Origin: Deltaproteobacteria bacterium
Lineage (GTDB): Bacteria > Myxococcota > Myxococcia > SLRQ01
NCBI GenBank assembly: GCA_029210625.1
Contig: JARGFU010000026.1
Span: 1 to 64,000, forward strand
Direction of reading: 5' to 3'
DNA length: 64,000 bases
Part shown: positions 27,301-35,166 of the stretch, piece after piece
Numbering within the stretch: position 1 is the stretch's first letter
Layout of the letters: every line of letters begins with the position of its first letter
Made by a program: the position numbers and the translations under genes
The notes under the pieces: generated by a model
Told to the model about the DNA's origin: nothing
The model's database searches: none
Seen by the model: the letters and a program-made list of their open reading frames with translations, nothing else

Positions 27301-27985
27301 GCAGGCGCTCGACGATCTCCTTCGGGGTGCCCGACAGCGCGGCGGTCGAGTTGACCGTCGAGCCGTCGGAGTCGGCGATCGGCGGGATCGGGGGAGACGG
27401 GAGCGGGGTGTGGGCGCGCTCCTCGGGCGGCGGCCGGGCGGTGATCTCCCGGAGCTCGCCCTCCTCGTGGAGGTAGAGGCTGTCGACCCGGGCCTCCTGC
27501 ATCGCGCGGGCGGCGGCCCGGGGCGCCGGGCCCAGGACCACCGGGTGCCGCGCGGAGGACGAGCCCACGACGCCGAGGGTGAGCTCACCGTCGGCGAGCC
27601 CGAGCCGCGCCCCGGCGGTGTCGGTGGCGAGGATGCCGTGCGCGGCCTGGTGGGCCCGGGCGCGGCGCCGCGCGGGATCCGGATCCTCGAAGAGGGCGGT
27701 GAAGCTGTCGCCGGCGAAGGAGACGATGTCCCCCCGGGCGGCGAGCACGGGCGCGAGCACCGCCTCGTACCAGCGGTTGAGGAGCTCGAGGGTCTCCTCG
27801 GGGCCGGCCGCCCCCTTGCGGGTGAGGCGGTTGGTGGTGTCGGCGAAGCCGGCGAGGTCGCAGACCAGCACCGAGGCCTCGAGCTGGCGCGGGGCGTCGA
27901 AGCCCGCGTCCGATCGCGACCGCTCCACCACCCAGCGGGGGAGGTGGGGCGTGGCGGCGATCAGGAGCTCGAGGGGATTCGACAC
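24365..27985 (-). CDS. Tandem cyclase / AAA / TPR regulator (soluble adenylate cyclase-like)
   Basis: 1206 residues. Two class III cyclase domains in tandem (about 35-190 and 250-415), then an AAA ATPase with a normal P-loop (GELGIGKSR) and TPR repeats to the end, the layout of soluble adenylate cyclase and related STAND regulators. The first domain keeps both metal aspartates (VCDLAGF, Asp43; AGDSF, Asp93). In the second the first aspartate position reads LFARVGL (Arg), so only a hybrid or degenerate site is possible. GTG start. The gene converges with the DUF4105 gene, with three bases between stops. It is related in layout to the 10300-13620 protein. Confidence 0.88.
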   Translation of the reverse strand: MSNPLELLIAATPHLPRWVVERSRSDAGFDAPRQLEASVLVCDLAGFADTTNRLTRKGAAGPEETLELLNRWYEAVLAPVLAARGDIVSFAGDSFTALFEDPDPARRRARAHQAAHGILATDTAGARLGLADGELTLGVVGSSSARHPVVLGPAPRAAARAMQEARVDSLYLHEEGELREITARPPPEERAHTPLPSPPIPPIADSDGSTVNSTAALSGTPKEIVERLRPFLSAPVWEGLLQPRRAGQHRPGVILFARVGLARAEPASFAEVENTLSRAAKLIARVGGHVQKIDAGDKGLVILAFFGIPSASPNALARAAEAGRGLADELGLGVAITSGRVFAGVLGAPLRHEVSAVGEPVNRAARILQATPPGEVYCDGPTAEQLTTVTSVALPPLEAKGFARPIALCRLGGGYSGEFQAYVEERAPLIGRDRELTQILAHCALEDPERRRGPGALILEGELGIGKSRLVREASRRLREEGRRIAFGHFGGYQAFRTLGEVAGSLQVPVSESRADLVDALAESFSVGGDKVVLILEDLHLAREDDLAAWRQLLPPLLSRGGALLATTRPGVSLPNLGERLVLEELERTGALALVKHHAPSLSLGEAEAITHRAGGNPLFLEQLALAAAAGGEAIPATVEDAIRERLERLEPLARRVLDTAAIAPPIFDFSALDLLVAEEGSKAVREALFRLLQLGVLRAGPGRTYRFAHDLERTVVHDTLSFAERRTLHRQALAALEQRGGASSAEAFEHLEALGEREAAGRAALVGARRATFARADQEALRLARIAVERLEDPAELCVAEGLIARGLQFMADWRASIDLAARVEGDAERLGLPTEQARMAVIQAGCYSFLAEYEPAEEALRRAEALEPLAPELVPHVGMVRGWNAWGRGLFLEAREALEEVRALAGPESPLRHSITSALISVLINLGEFGVARGLLPPRSARAHIPTYFFHYHYDHMELCGRRADHQTLRVLVEETEELQRHEPVGSRLIHEAEIPRANLREMEGRWEEAGKARAFAAATNLEIEIPWEALELFIVNLTEALFSGDLAGVRARSQVLEELAEHIEAGDQSARCQLLGAIAELLAGEVRGDLPDLVYRNRRYAERSRRWDLILTVETLAALLEEDLDAQGEALAVICEECQKREDRVGERFVRLLAWRRAQSSGLELEAERRWLAFTDRLDAWDTPRWTFGAQLCELPEGLPGVS

Positions 27986-28093
27986 GGTGACGCGATCGGG
28001 GCGGAGGGCTTCCGGCGAAGAGTGTACTTCAGGGCTCCCCGGCGAGGCCCGCCAGGCCGTGCACGACGAGGGGCTCGACGAGGCTCGATGAGT

Positions 28094-28240
28094 GCTCGAT
28101 AGGTGCTGCTCGATAGGTGCCAGCCCCTTAGCAGAGAGGCCTCGTCGGGTCCTCGGATCTCGTGATTACAGGGGGTTGGGTGAGTGGGGCGGGGGATCTG
28201 CTAAGTGCCTGGCACCTATCAGGGCAGCACCTATCGGGGC
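28094..28240. repeat. Long imperfect hairpin element built from GGCACCTATC
   Basis: Within a 306-base gene-free gap. The left arm 28094-28135 and right arm 28197-28240 are reverse complements over about 42 bases with few mismatches. Each contains two CACCTATC words and an outer or inner TCTGCTAAG. About 60 bases separate them. The same words occur near the transposase at 807-839. Confidence 0.75.
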
Positions 28241-28253
28241 ACCCATCAAGAGG

Positions 28254-28283
28254 TTGCTTCGGGGAGGGCGGTGGACCTACCTT
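28254..28283 (+). promoter_or_regulatory. Candidate promoter of gltB
   Basis: TTGCTT (28254-28259), 18-base spacer, TACCTT (28278-28283). The ATG at 28292 lies eight bases downstream, which would give an almost leaderless message. Confidence 0.3.
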
Positions 28284-28291
28284 GACGCAGC

Positions 28292-31200
28292 ATGTCAATG
28301 CCTGGCCAGCGATCGGGGATCGAGCGGGCCCGGACCCGGCGGCTCGCAGCGATGCGCGCCGATCCGGGCCGCGGGGGCTGCGGCATCGTGGCGCTCGGAG
28401 AGCTGACGGCGCCCGCCTCGCACGAGCTCGTGAAGCTCGCCCTGCGGGCCATCGCCCGGATGGAGCACCGCGGCGGCACCCTCGAGGGGACCGGTGACGG
28501 CGCGGGCCTGCTCCTCAAGCCCGAGCGCAGCTTCTTCGAGGCCTTCCTCGCGCCCGGCAAGCACCTCCCCGATCCCCGCGAGCCGCTCATCGTCGGGGTG
28601 GCCTACTTCCTCCCCGGCGAGCGAAACATCCGCCAGCACCAGCGCGCGGTGGACGCGACCCTGCGCCGCCTGGGCCTCGCCCCCCTGGGCTGGCGCGAGG
28701 TGCCCACCGACCCCTCGGTCCTCGGCAGTCGGGCCCGGGAGGACGTCCCGGCGATCCACCAGGTGCTGGTGGGCAAGGGCCACCTGCGCGAGTCGCAGCT
28801 CCCGCTCGTCCTCCACGAGGCGAAGAACTCGATCGAGGAGCAGCACGGCGGCGCCATCGCCCTGCCCTCCTTGCAGCCCTACACCACCGTCTACAAGGTG
28901 CTGGGCACCGCCCGCCAGCTCGAGGCCTTCTACCCCGACCTGCACGACCCCCGCCTCGCGACCCGCGTGATCCTGGGCCACCGCCGCTTCGCCACCAACA
29001 CCTTCTCGAACTGGCACCTGGTCCAGCCCTTCCGGCTGCTGGCCCACAACGGCGAGATCAACACCATCACCGCCAACGTGCGGGCCGCCCAGGACATCGA
29101 CAGCGCGCTCCACTTCCAGTGCCGCCTGATGCCCAGCGGCAGCGACTCGGCCCAGCTCGATCGGGTCGCCGAGATGATGGCGGTCCACGGCATGCGCGAC
29201 GTGGCGGAGGCGCTGCGCCGCCTGATGCCGCCGCCCTGGCAGGAGGAGGAGCGCCCGGAGCGCGAGCGCCGCTTCTTCGAGGCCAACGGCCGGGCGATGG
29301 GAACCCTCGCGGCCTGGGAGGGCCCCGCGGCGATCACCGCCACCGACGGCCACCTCCTGGTCGGGCTCATCGACCGGATGGGCCTGCGGCCCCTGCGCTG
29401 GGCCCGCACCCACGCGGGGAGGGTGGTGATCTCCAGCGAGATGGGGGCCGTGCCCCTGCCCTTCGAGGAGATCGCCGCCGACGGTCAGCTCGAGCCCGGC
29501 GAGATGATCATCGCCGACCTGACGACCGGCGAGCTCCACGCCCCCGAGCAGACCACCGCCTTCATCCTCGAGCGCTCGAAGCTCGACTTCCAGGGCCTCT
29601 CCACCGAGGGGCTCTCCTCGGTGGCCACCGTCCACCCGGACAAGGAGGCCCTCACGACCCGGGCCCTCAACATCTTCGGCTGGACCCGGGAGCGGGTGCG
29701 CGACCTGCAGGCCACGGTGAAGGAGAGCAGCCCGCCGGTGCGCTCGATGGGCAACGATCTACCGCTGGCCATCTTCAGCGGGAACCCCTCGCGCCTCTAC
29801 TCCTTCCTCGCGCAGATCGTGGCGGTGGTCACCAACCCGCCCATCGATCCCTTGCGGGAGGGCGGGGCGATGGACACCCGGGTCTACCTCGGGCGCTCAC
29901 CGAAGATGAGCAAGCTCTCGCAGTTCCGGACCTGGCCCCAGGTCGAGCACCCCCACCCGGTGCTCACCAACGAGGACATCGCCGGCCTGCTCGAGGGCGG
30001 CGAGCCGGATCTGGCGGCCCGCCGCTTCGACGCCACCTTCGAGGACAGCTACCGGGGCGCCCGGGGCATGGTGCGCCGGATCCACGAGGTCGCCGAGGAG
30101 GTCGTGGAGGCGGTGAAGAGCGGGGTGTCGATCATCGTGCTCTCCGATCTCGAGGCGACCCGGGGCGCGCGCCTGCCGGTGCCGATGGTGCTGCTGGTGG
30201 GCGTGGTCCACCGGGCGCTGGCCAGCCGCGGCCTGCGGCGGAACGCCAGCCTCGTCGTCGAGACCGGCGAGGTGCACGAGGGCCACGACCTCGCCGCGCT
30301 CCTGGCCTACGGCGCGACCGCCGTGAACCCCTACGCGATGTTCCACATCGCCCGCGAGACCCGGGGCCTGACGCCCGAGGCGGCCTGCCAGAGCCTGGTG
30401 GGGGCGCTGGTCGCCTCCCTGCGGCGCATCATGAGCAAGATGGGCATCACGACCCTGGCGGGCTACCGGGGCTCGTCCCTCTTCGAGGCCATCGGCCTCT
30501 CCGAGGAGCTGGTCGACTACTTCCTGCCCGACACCGCCTCCTTCGTGGGGGGCCTGACCCTCGACGAGGTGTACGGCGACATCCGGGCGCGCGCCGGGAT
30601 GGACGACGCGTCGATCCAGCGCAACGCCAACAAGCCCCTCTACCGCAAGGAGGTCACCGACACCCTGCAGCTGGTGGCCCGGCAGGGCAACGCCGAGGGC
30701 GACTACGATCGCTTCGCGAAGCTCGTCGCCGAGTCGCCGCCGGTCTACCTGCGCGATCTGCTCGAGCTGGACATCGCCGGGGACCCCACCGCCCGGCCCC
30801 TGCCCCTCTCGGACGTCGCCTCCGCCGCCGAGCTCATCCGCTCGACCGTGCGCGGCGCGGGCATGAGCCACGGCGCCCTCCACTCCACCGCGCAGCGGGC
30901 CATCGCCGCGGCCTTCAACCACTTCGGCTCCTTCTCCAACTCGGGCGAGGGCGGTGAGGACGAGCGCCGCAACCCGGGCGGGCCCTGGGAGGGCGACCGC
31001 AGCCGCGCGCGGCAGGTGGCCTCCGGGCGCTTCGGCGTCGACGCCACCTACCTGATGGGCGCCGACGAGCTGGAGATCAAGATCGGGCAGGGCGCCAAAC
31101 CCGGGGAGGGCGGGCACCTGCCCGGCCACAAGGTCACCGCCGAGATCGCCAAGATCCGCAAGGTGCGCCAGGGGGTGCCCCTGATCTCACCGCCCCCCCA

Positions 31201-32704
31201 CCACGACATCTACAGCATCGAGGACCTCTCCCAGCTCATCACCCACCTGCGGCAGGTGAACCCCCGGGCCCGGATCGCGGTGAAGGTCCCGGCGGTCACC
31301 AACCTCGGCACCATCGTGGTGGGGGTGGCGAAGGCCGGCGCCGAGGTGATCACCATCAGCGGCGCCGAGGGCGGCACCGGCGCGGCCTACGTGGGCAGCA
31401 TCAAGCACGCGGGCCTGCCCCTCGAGCGAGGCCTGGCCGAGGCCCACCAGCACCTGGTCCAGAGCGGGATCCGGCACCGCACCCGCCTGCGCGCCGACGG
31501 CGGGCTGAAGTGCGGCGCCGATCTCGCCAAGGTCCTGGCCCTCGGCGCCGACGAGGTCTCGCTGGGCACGGTCCTGATGGTCGCCGAGAACTGCGTCTTC
31601 TGCCGCGGCTGCAACAAGGGCACCTGCCCGGTGGGCATCGCCACCCAGGACGACGAGATGCACCAGCGCTTCATGCGCCGGGGACGCGAGGACGAGATCA
31701 CCGAGTCGACCCCCCTCGACGCCCGCCACCACGAGGCCAAGCAGGGGGTGATCCGCTACCTCGAGTGCCTCGGGGAGGATCTGCGCGCGCGCCTCGCGGC
31801 CCTCGGCCTGCGCCACGCCAGCGAGCTGACCGGCCGGGTGGACCTCCTGCGCCAGCGCCGCACCGGCCAGCCCCGCTGGGATCACGTCGATCTCTCGGAC
31901 CTGCTGGTCGACCTGCGCTCGGGCGGCCCCGCGCCCCGCCAGGCCCTGCCCGCGCTCCACGCCGCCTCCACGGCCAAGAACCGGGAGATCCTCGAGGCGG
32001 CCGCCGCCGGCGACCGGATCGAGCTTTGGACCGACAGCGCCGAGCACGGGCTCGGGGCGACCCTCGCCGGCGAGCTGGCGGGCACCCCAGCGCCGGGGCG
32101 CGTGGTCCGCCTCGAGACCACCGGCTACGCCGGGCAGGGGCTGGGCTTCGCCGCCACCCGGGGCATGGAGCTGCGCCACGTGGGCTACGCCAACGACGCG
32201 GTGGGCGAGGTGATGGGCGCCGGCGCGCGGATCGTGGTGCTGCCCGCCCCCAGCCTCGGCCTGGAGGAGGGCGCGCAGCCCAGCCTGGTGGGGAACGCCG
32301 CGGCCTACGGCGCCACCGGCGGCACCCTGCTCATCGCCGGGCGGGCGGGCCAGCGCTTCGGCGTGCGCAACTCGGGCGCGACCCTGATCTGCGAGGGCGC
32401 GGGCAAGTACGCCTTCGAGTACATGACCGGCGGGGTCGGCGTGCTGCTCGGCAGCTGCGGGCCCTGCATCGGCTCGGGGATGACCGGCGGCCTGCTCTAC
32501 TTCCACGACCCCGAGGGCGGGACGCGCGCGCACCTCCACCGGGACGTCGCCGCGCACGCGGGCGAGCTCGAGGCCGAGGACCTCGCCCGCCTCGGGGCGC
32601 TCCTCGAGGAGCACCTCGAGCAGACCGGCAGCGCCCGCGCCCGCAGCCTGCTCGCCGGGCGGGAGGGGCTCGCCGCGAGCTTCTTCCGGGTGCGGGTCGC
32701 CTAG
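28292..32704 (+). CDS. gltB: Glutamate synthase large subunit
   Basis: 1470 residues, full length. It makes glutamate from glutamine and 2-oxoglutarate. A 29-residue propeptide precedes the class II amidotransferase nucleophile Cys30 in GGCGIVALGE. The central domain, the FMN-binding synthase barrel (HDIYSIEDLSQLI, ISGAEGGTGA) and the 3Fe-4S cysteines (CVFCRGCNKGTCPVG, about 1101-1114) are all present, followed by the C-terminal GXGXG beta-helix. No gltD is adjacent, so the electron-donating partner is encoded elsewhere or is ferredoxin. Two ATGs, 28292 and 28298, are close; the propeptide makes the choice immaterial to the mature enzyme. Confidence 0.95.
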   Translation: MSMPGQRSGIERARTRRLAAMRADPGRGGCGIVALGELTAPASHELVKLALRAIARMEHRGGTLEGTGDGAGLLLKPERSFFEAFLAPGKHLPDPREPLIVGVAYFLPGERNIRQHQRAVDATLRRLGLAPLGWREVPTDPSVLGSRAREDVPAIHQVLVGKGHLRESQLPLVLHEAKNSIEEQHGGAIALPSLQPYTTVYKVLGTARQLEAFYPDLHDPRLATRVILGHRRFATNTFSNWHLVQPFRLLAHNGEINTITANVRAAQDIDSALHFQCRLMPSGSDSAQLDRVAEMMAVHGMRDVAEALRRLMPPPWQEEERPERERRFFEANGRAMGTLAAWEGPAAITATDGHLLVGLIDRMGLRPLRWARTHAGRVVISSEMGAVPLPFEEIAADGQLEPGEMIIADLTTGELHAPEQTTAFILERSKLDFQGLSTEGLSSVATVHPDKEALTTRALNIFGWTRERVRDLQATVKESSPPVRSMGNDLPLAIFSGNPSRLYSFLAQIVAVVTNPPIDPLREGGAMDTRVYLGRSPKMSKLSQFRTWPQVEHPHPVLTNEDIAGLLEGGEPDLAARRFDATFEDSYRGARGMVRRIHEVAEEVVEAVKSGVSIIVLSDLEATRGARLPVPMVLLVGVVHRALASRGLRRNASLVVETGEVHEGHDLAALLAYGATAVNPYAMFHIARETRGLTPEAACQSLVGALVASLRRIMSKMGITTLAGYRGSSLFEAIGLSEELVDYFLPDTASFVGGLTLDEVYGDIRARAGMDDASIQRNANKPLYRKEVTDTLQLVARQGNAEGDYDRFAKLVAESPPVYLRDLLELDIAGDPTARPLPLSDVASAAELIRSTVRGAGMSHGALHSTAQRAIAAAFNHFGSFSNSGEGGEDERRNPGGPWEGDRSRARQVASGRFGVDATYLMGADELEIKIGQGAKPGEGGHLPGHKVTAEIAKIRKVRQGVPLISPPPHHDIYSIEDLSQLITHLRQVNPRARIAVKVPAVTNLGTIVVGVAKAGAEVITISGAEGGTGAAYVGSIKHAGLPLERGLAEAHQHLVQSGIRHRTRLRADGGLKCGADLAKVLALGADEVSLGTVLMVAENCVFCRGCNKGTCPVGIATQDDEMHQRFMRRGREDEITESTPLDARHHEAKQGVIRYLECLGEDLRARLAALGLRHASELTGRVDLLRQRRTGQPRWDHVDLSDLLVDLRSGGPAPRQALPALHAASTAKNREILEAAAAGDRIELWTDSAEHGLGATLAGELAGTPAPGRVVRLETTGYAGQGLGFAATRGMELRHVGYANDAVGEVMGAGARIVVLPAPSLGLEEGAQPSLVGNAAAYGATGGTLLIAGRAGQRFGVRNSGATLICEGAGKYAFEYMTGGVGVLLGSCGPCIGSGMTGGLLYFHDPEGGTRAHLHRDVAAHAGELEAEDLARLGALLEEHLEQTGSARARSLLAGREGLAASFFRVRVA

Positions 32705-33090
32705 GCCGAGTGCAGCCGCGGCGCGTCGAGGTGGTAGCGGATCGCCGCTAGGAGCTCGTCGCGATCGAGGGGCCCGGCCAGGAAGTCGTCGCAGCCGGCG
32801 TCGTAGCCCTCCTTCTTCCGCGCGAGCTGGGCGGCGCTGCCGAAGAGCACCACCGGGATGGTCCGGGTCTCGCGCCCGAGGCGCAGCCGGCGGCAGGTCT
32901 CGATGCCGTCCAGGCCGGGCATCGCCGCGTCCATCAGGATCAGGTCGGGCTGCTCGCCCGGGGCCAGCCGCAGCGCCTCCAGCCCGCCGCGGGCATAGGT
33001 CAGCTCGCAGCCGGCCGGCTTGAGGAGCTTGCGGACCCGGACGAGCGCGAGGCTGGAGGCATCGACGAGGAGGATCTTGGGGGCGCGCAT
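32701..33090 (-). CDS. Atypical single-domain receiver protein
   Basis: 129 residues. The acceptor Asp54 (ILMDAAMPGLDG) is present, but the acidic pair is Asp10-Ala11, the Thr/Ser switch position is in LFGSA, and the conserved Lys is replaced (FLAGPL). Phosphorylation may be weak or absent. Its stop overlaps that of gltB (CTAG). Start 33090 is where homology begins; an extension to 33138 is less likely. Confidence 0.85.
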   Translation of the reverse strand: MRAPKILLVDASSLALVRVRKLLKPAGCELTYARGGLEALRLAPGEQPDLILMDAAMPGLDGIETCRRLRLGRETRTIPVVLFGSAAQLARKKEGYDAGCDDFLAGPLDRDELLAAIRYHLDAPRLHSA

Positions 33091-33217
33091 CGTCCCGGTG
33101 GAAAAGCAAGCCGCGTGCCCGAGCGCCTCGCCCTCCAACCCCCCGGAAAGAGGGGATCTCGAGGGGGCGACCCTCCCCGCCCGGCGCCCCTCCAGTCTCG
33201 AATTCAGGAATCCGCGA

Positions 33218-33247
33218 TTGACCCCTGTGGAGGGCGGTTGCTACTTA
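33218..33247 (+). promoter_or_regulatory. Possible promoter of the NtrC-type regulator
   Basis: TTGACC (33218-33223) and a weak TACTTA (33242-33247), 18 bases apart, about 40 bases before the start codon. The -10 match is poor. Confidence 0.2.
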
Positions 33248-33290
33248 CCCGGGGACGCCTGGGACGACCCCGGGGGACCGGGGTGAAACG

Positions 33291-34661
33291 ATGGCGAGCA
33301 AGATTCTCCTGCTGGAAGACGAGCGAGTCGTCCGGCTGGCGCTGCGCAAGGGGCTGGAGGCCGGGGGGCACGAGGTCCACGAGGAGGAGAGCGTCGCCGG
33401 CGCCATCGCGGCCCTCCAGGATCGCAGCGTCGACCTGGCCGTCATCGACTACCGCCTGCCCGACGGCACCGCCATCGACGTGCTCGAGCGGATCGAGAAG
33501 GAGGGGCTCTCCCTGCCGGTGGTGGTGCTCACCGCCCACGGCTCGATCGAGCTCGCGGTCGAGACCATCCAGAAGGGGGCGAGCCAGTTCCTCACCAAGC
33601 CGGTGGAGCTCTCCGCGCTGCGGGTGCTCGTGGACCGCCTCCTCGAGAGCGCGCAGCGGCAGCGCCGGGACGAGGCCAGCTCCCGCACCAGCCGCACGAC
33701 CCTGGACCCCTTCGTCGGCACCAGCGACGCGATCCGGCGGGTCGAGGAGCAGGCGCGGCGGGTGGTCGAGGTCGGGCGCCCGATCCTGATCCTGGGGGAG
33801 ACCGGCACCGGCAAGGGCGTGCTCGCCCGCTGGTTCCACGAGGGGGGGCCGCGCAGAGGCGAGTCCTTCGTCGACCTCAACTGCGCGGGCTTCGCCGCCG
33901 AGCTGCTCGAGAGCGAGCTCTTCGGTCACGAGAAGGGCTCCTTCACCGGCGCGACCGTCGCCAAGAAGGGGCTCTTCGAGGTGGGGAACCGCGGCACGGT
34001 CTTCCTCGACGAGCTGGGGGACATGGACCTGCGCCTCCAGCCGCGCATGCTGAAGGTCCTCGAGGAGAAAAAGCAGCGGCGGGTCGGCGGCGTGCGGGAC
34101 ATCCCCATCGACGTGCAGATCATCGCCGCGACGAACCAGGACCTGAACGAGCTGGTCGAGGAGAAGAAGTTCCGCTCCGACCTCTACTTCCGGATCAACA
34201 CCCTGCCGATCGAGCTGCCGGCCCTGCGCGAGCGCGCCGAGGATCTGCCGCTGCTCGCCGAGGTCTTCCTCCAGCGCTTCTCCCAGGAGTTCCGCAGCAC
34301 GGCGCGGACCCTCTCGCCGGCGGCCCTCCGGGCGCTGCAGGCCCACCACTGGCCGGGCAACATCCGCGAGCTACGCAACGTCCTCGACCGCGCCCTGGTC
34401 CTCTCCACCGGGGAGGTCATCGAGCCGGACGTCCTCTTCCTGCCCGGCGGCGCCGGTCCCGGCCCGAGGGTGGGCGGGGGCCCGGGCGAGGGCGCCGACC
34501 TCTCGAAGATGAGCCTGCGCGAGGTCGAGCGCTGGCACATCGAGCAGGTGCTGGCCGGCGTGGACGGCCTGGTCGAGGACGCCGCCGAGATCCTGGGCCT
34601 CTCGCGCAGCGCGCTCTACCAGAAGATCAAGAAGCACGAGATCGTCATCCCCCGGAGCTGA
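33291..34661 (+). CDS. NtrC-family sigma-54-dependent response regulator
   Basis: 456 residues: a receiver (acceptor Asp in AVIDYRLPDG, Lys in FLTKP), a sigma-54 AAA+ domain with Walker A GETGTGKG, GSFTGA in the place of the GAFTGA loop, Walker B VFLDELGD, and R-finger and sensor segments, then a Fis-type helix-turn-helix (DAAEILGLSRSALYQKIKKH). It should activate sigma-54 promoters when phosphorylated. The cognate kinase is unassigned; the hybrid kinase at 35167 and the DHp-like protein that overlaps its 3' end are candidates by position. Confidence 0.95.
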   Translation: MASKILLLEDERVVRLALRKGLEAGGHEVHEEESVAGAIAALQDRSVDLAVIDYRLPDGTAIDVLERIEKEGLSLPVVVLTAHGSIELAVETIQKGASQFLTKPVELSALRVLVDRLLESAQRQRRDEASSRTSRTTLDPFVGTSDAIRRVEEQARRVVEVGRPILILGETGTGKGVLARWFHEGGPRRGESFVDLNCAGFAAELLESELFGHEKGSFTGATVAKKGLFEVGNRGTVFLDELGDMDLRLQPRMLKVLEEKKQRRVGGVRDIPIDVQIIAATNQDLNELVEEKKFRSDLYFRINTLPIELPALRERAEDLPLLAEVFLQRFSQEFRSTARTLSPAALRALQAHHWPGNIRELRNVLDRALVLSTGEVIEPDVLFLPGGAGPGPRVGGGPGEGADLSKMSLREVERWHIEQVLAGVDGLVEDAAEILGLSRSALYQKIKKHEIVIPRS

Positions 34662-34965
34662 TCCGGGGGGGATCGTCCTTCTCCTTCTCGCGGCTCTCGT
34701 CGAAGATGGCGCCGAGGCGGCCGCGCAGTCCGTCCCGGGCCTCGGCCAGGCCCTCGACCAGCTCTCGCTGATCCTCGTCGAGCTTCGTGTCCTGGAGGAG
34801 CTCGATCATCCCGTCGATGCCGGCGAGCTGGTTGATGATCCCGTGGCGGCGCTCGGGATCCAGGTAGCTCTCGCGAGCGCGGGGGCGCCGGCCGAGGAGG
34901 AGCGCGGCGAGGGCCGCCCCCGAGAGGAAGGCCAGCACGAGGAGCGCGGTGTGCAGCGGGGTCAT
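34645..34965 (-). CDS. Small membrane protein with a HisKA-like segment and no ATPase
   Basis: 106 residues: one N-terminal transmembrane helix (about 6-25), then a segment HGIINQLAGIDGMIELL (41-57) continuing with QDTKLDEDQRELVEGL, which resembles the H-box helix pair of histidine kinases (H-E-x-R-T-P-L...G-M-x-E-L-L...L-x-x-x-Q-R-E). His41 sits at the phosphorylated position, though the Pro of the H-box is missing. There is no catalytic domain. It overlaps the NtrC-type gene tail-to-tail by 17 bases and diverges from the hybrid kinase. Phosphotransfer or kinase-dimer interference are possible; neither is shown. Confidence 0.65.
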   Translation of the reverse strand: MTPLHTALLVLAFLSGAALAALLLGRRPRARESYLDPERRHGIINQLAGIDGMIELLQDTKLDEDQRELVEGLAEARDGLRGRLGAIFDESREKEKDDPPRISSGG

Positions 34966-35112
34966 CGTCACCCGCAGGCTACCACCGGCGCCCGCTCCGC
35001 TGGTGGGTCCGGCTGCGCCGAACCAGTTCGGGGGCATCCTGGATCCTGGACCGCGTATGGTGATCGGGATGCGAGCCGGGGTTTTCTGGTCTAATCGGAG
35101 CCGATGGAGGCC

Positions 35113-35143
35113 CCTCTCCTCTGAGGAGAGGCTCTTGCAAGAG
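35113..35143 (+). promoter_or_regulatory. Two adjacent hairpins in the hybrid-kinase leader
   Basis: CCTCTCCT/AGGAGAGG (35113-35131) and the palindrome CTCTTGCAAGAG (35132-35143) lie just before the start. An extended -10 (TGGTCTAAT, hexamer 35090-35095) stands upstream. They could shape the 5' leader. Confidence 0.35.
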
Positions 35144-35166
35144 GGCCGAGCGATGAGGATCCCGCA

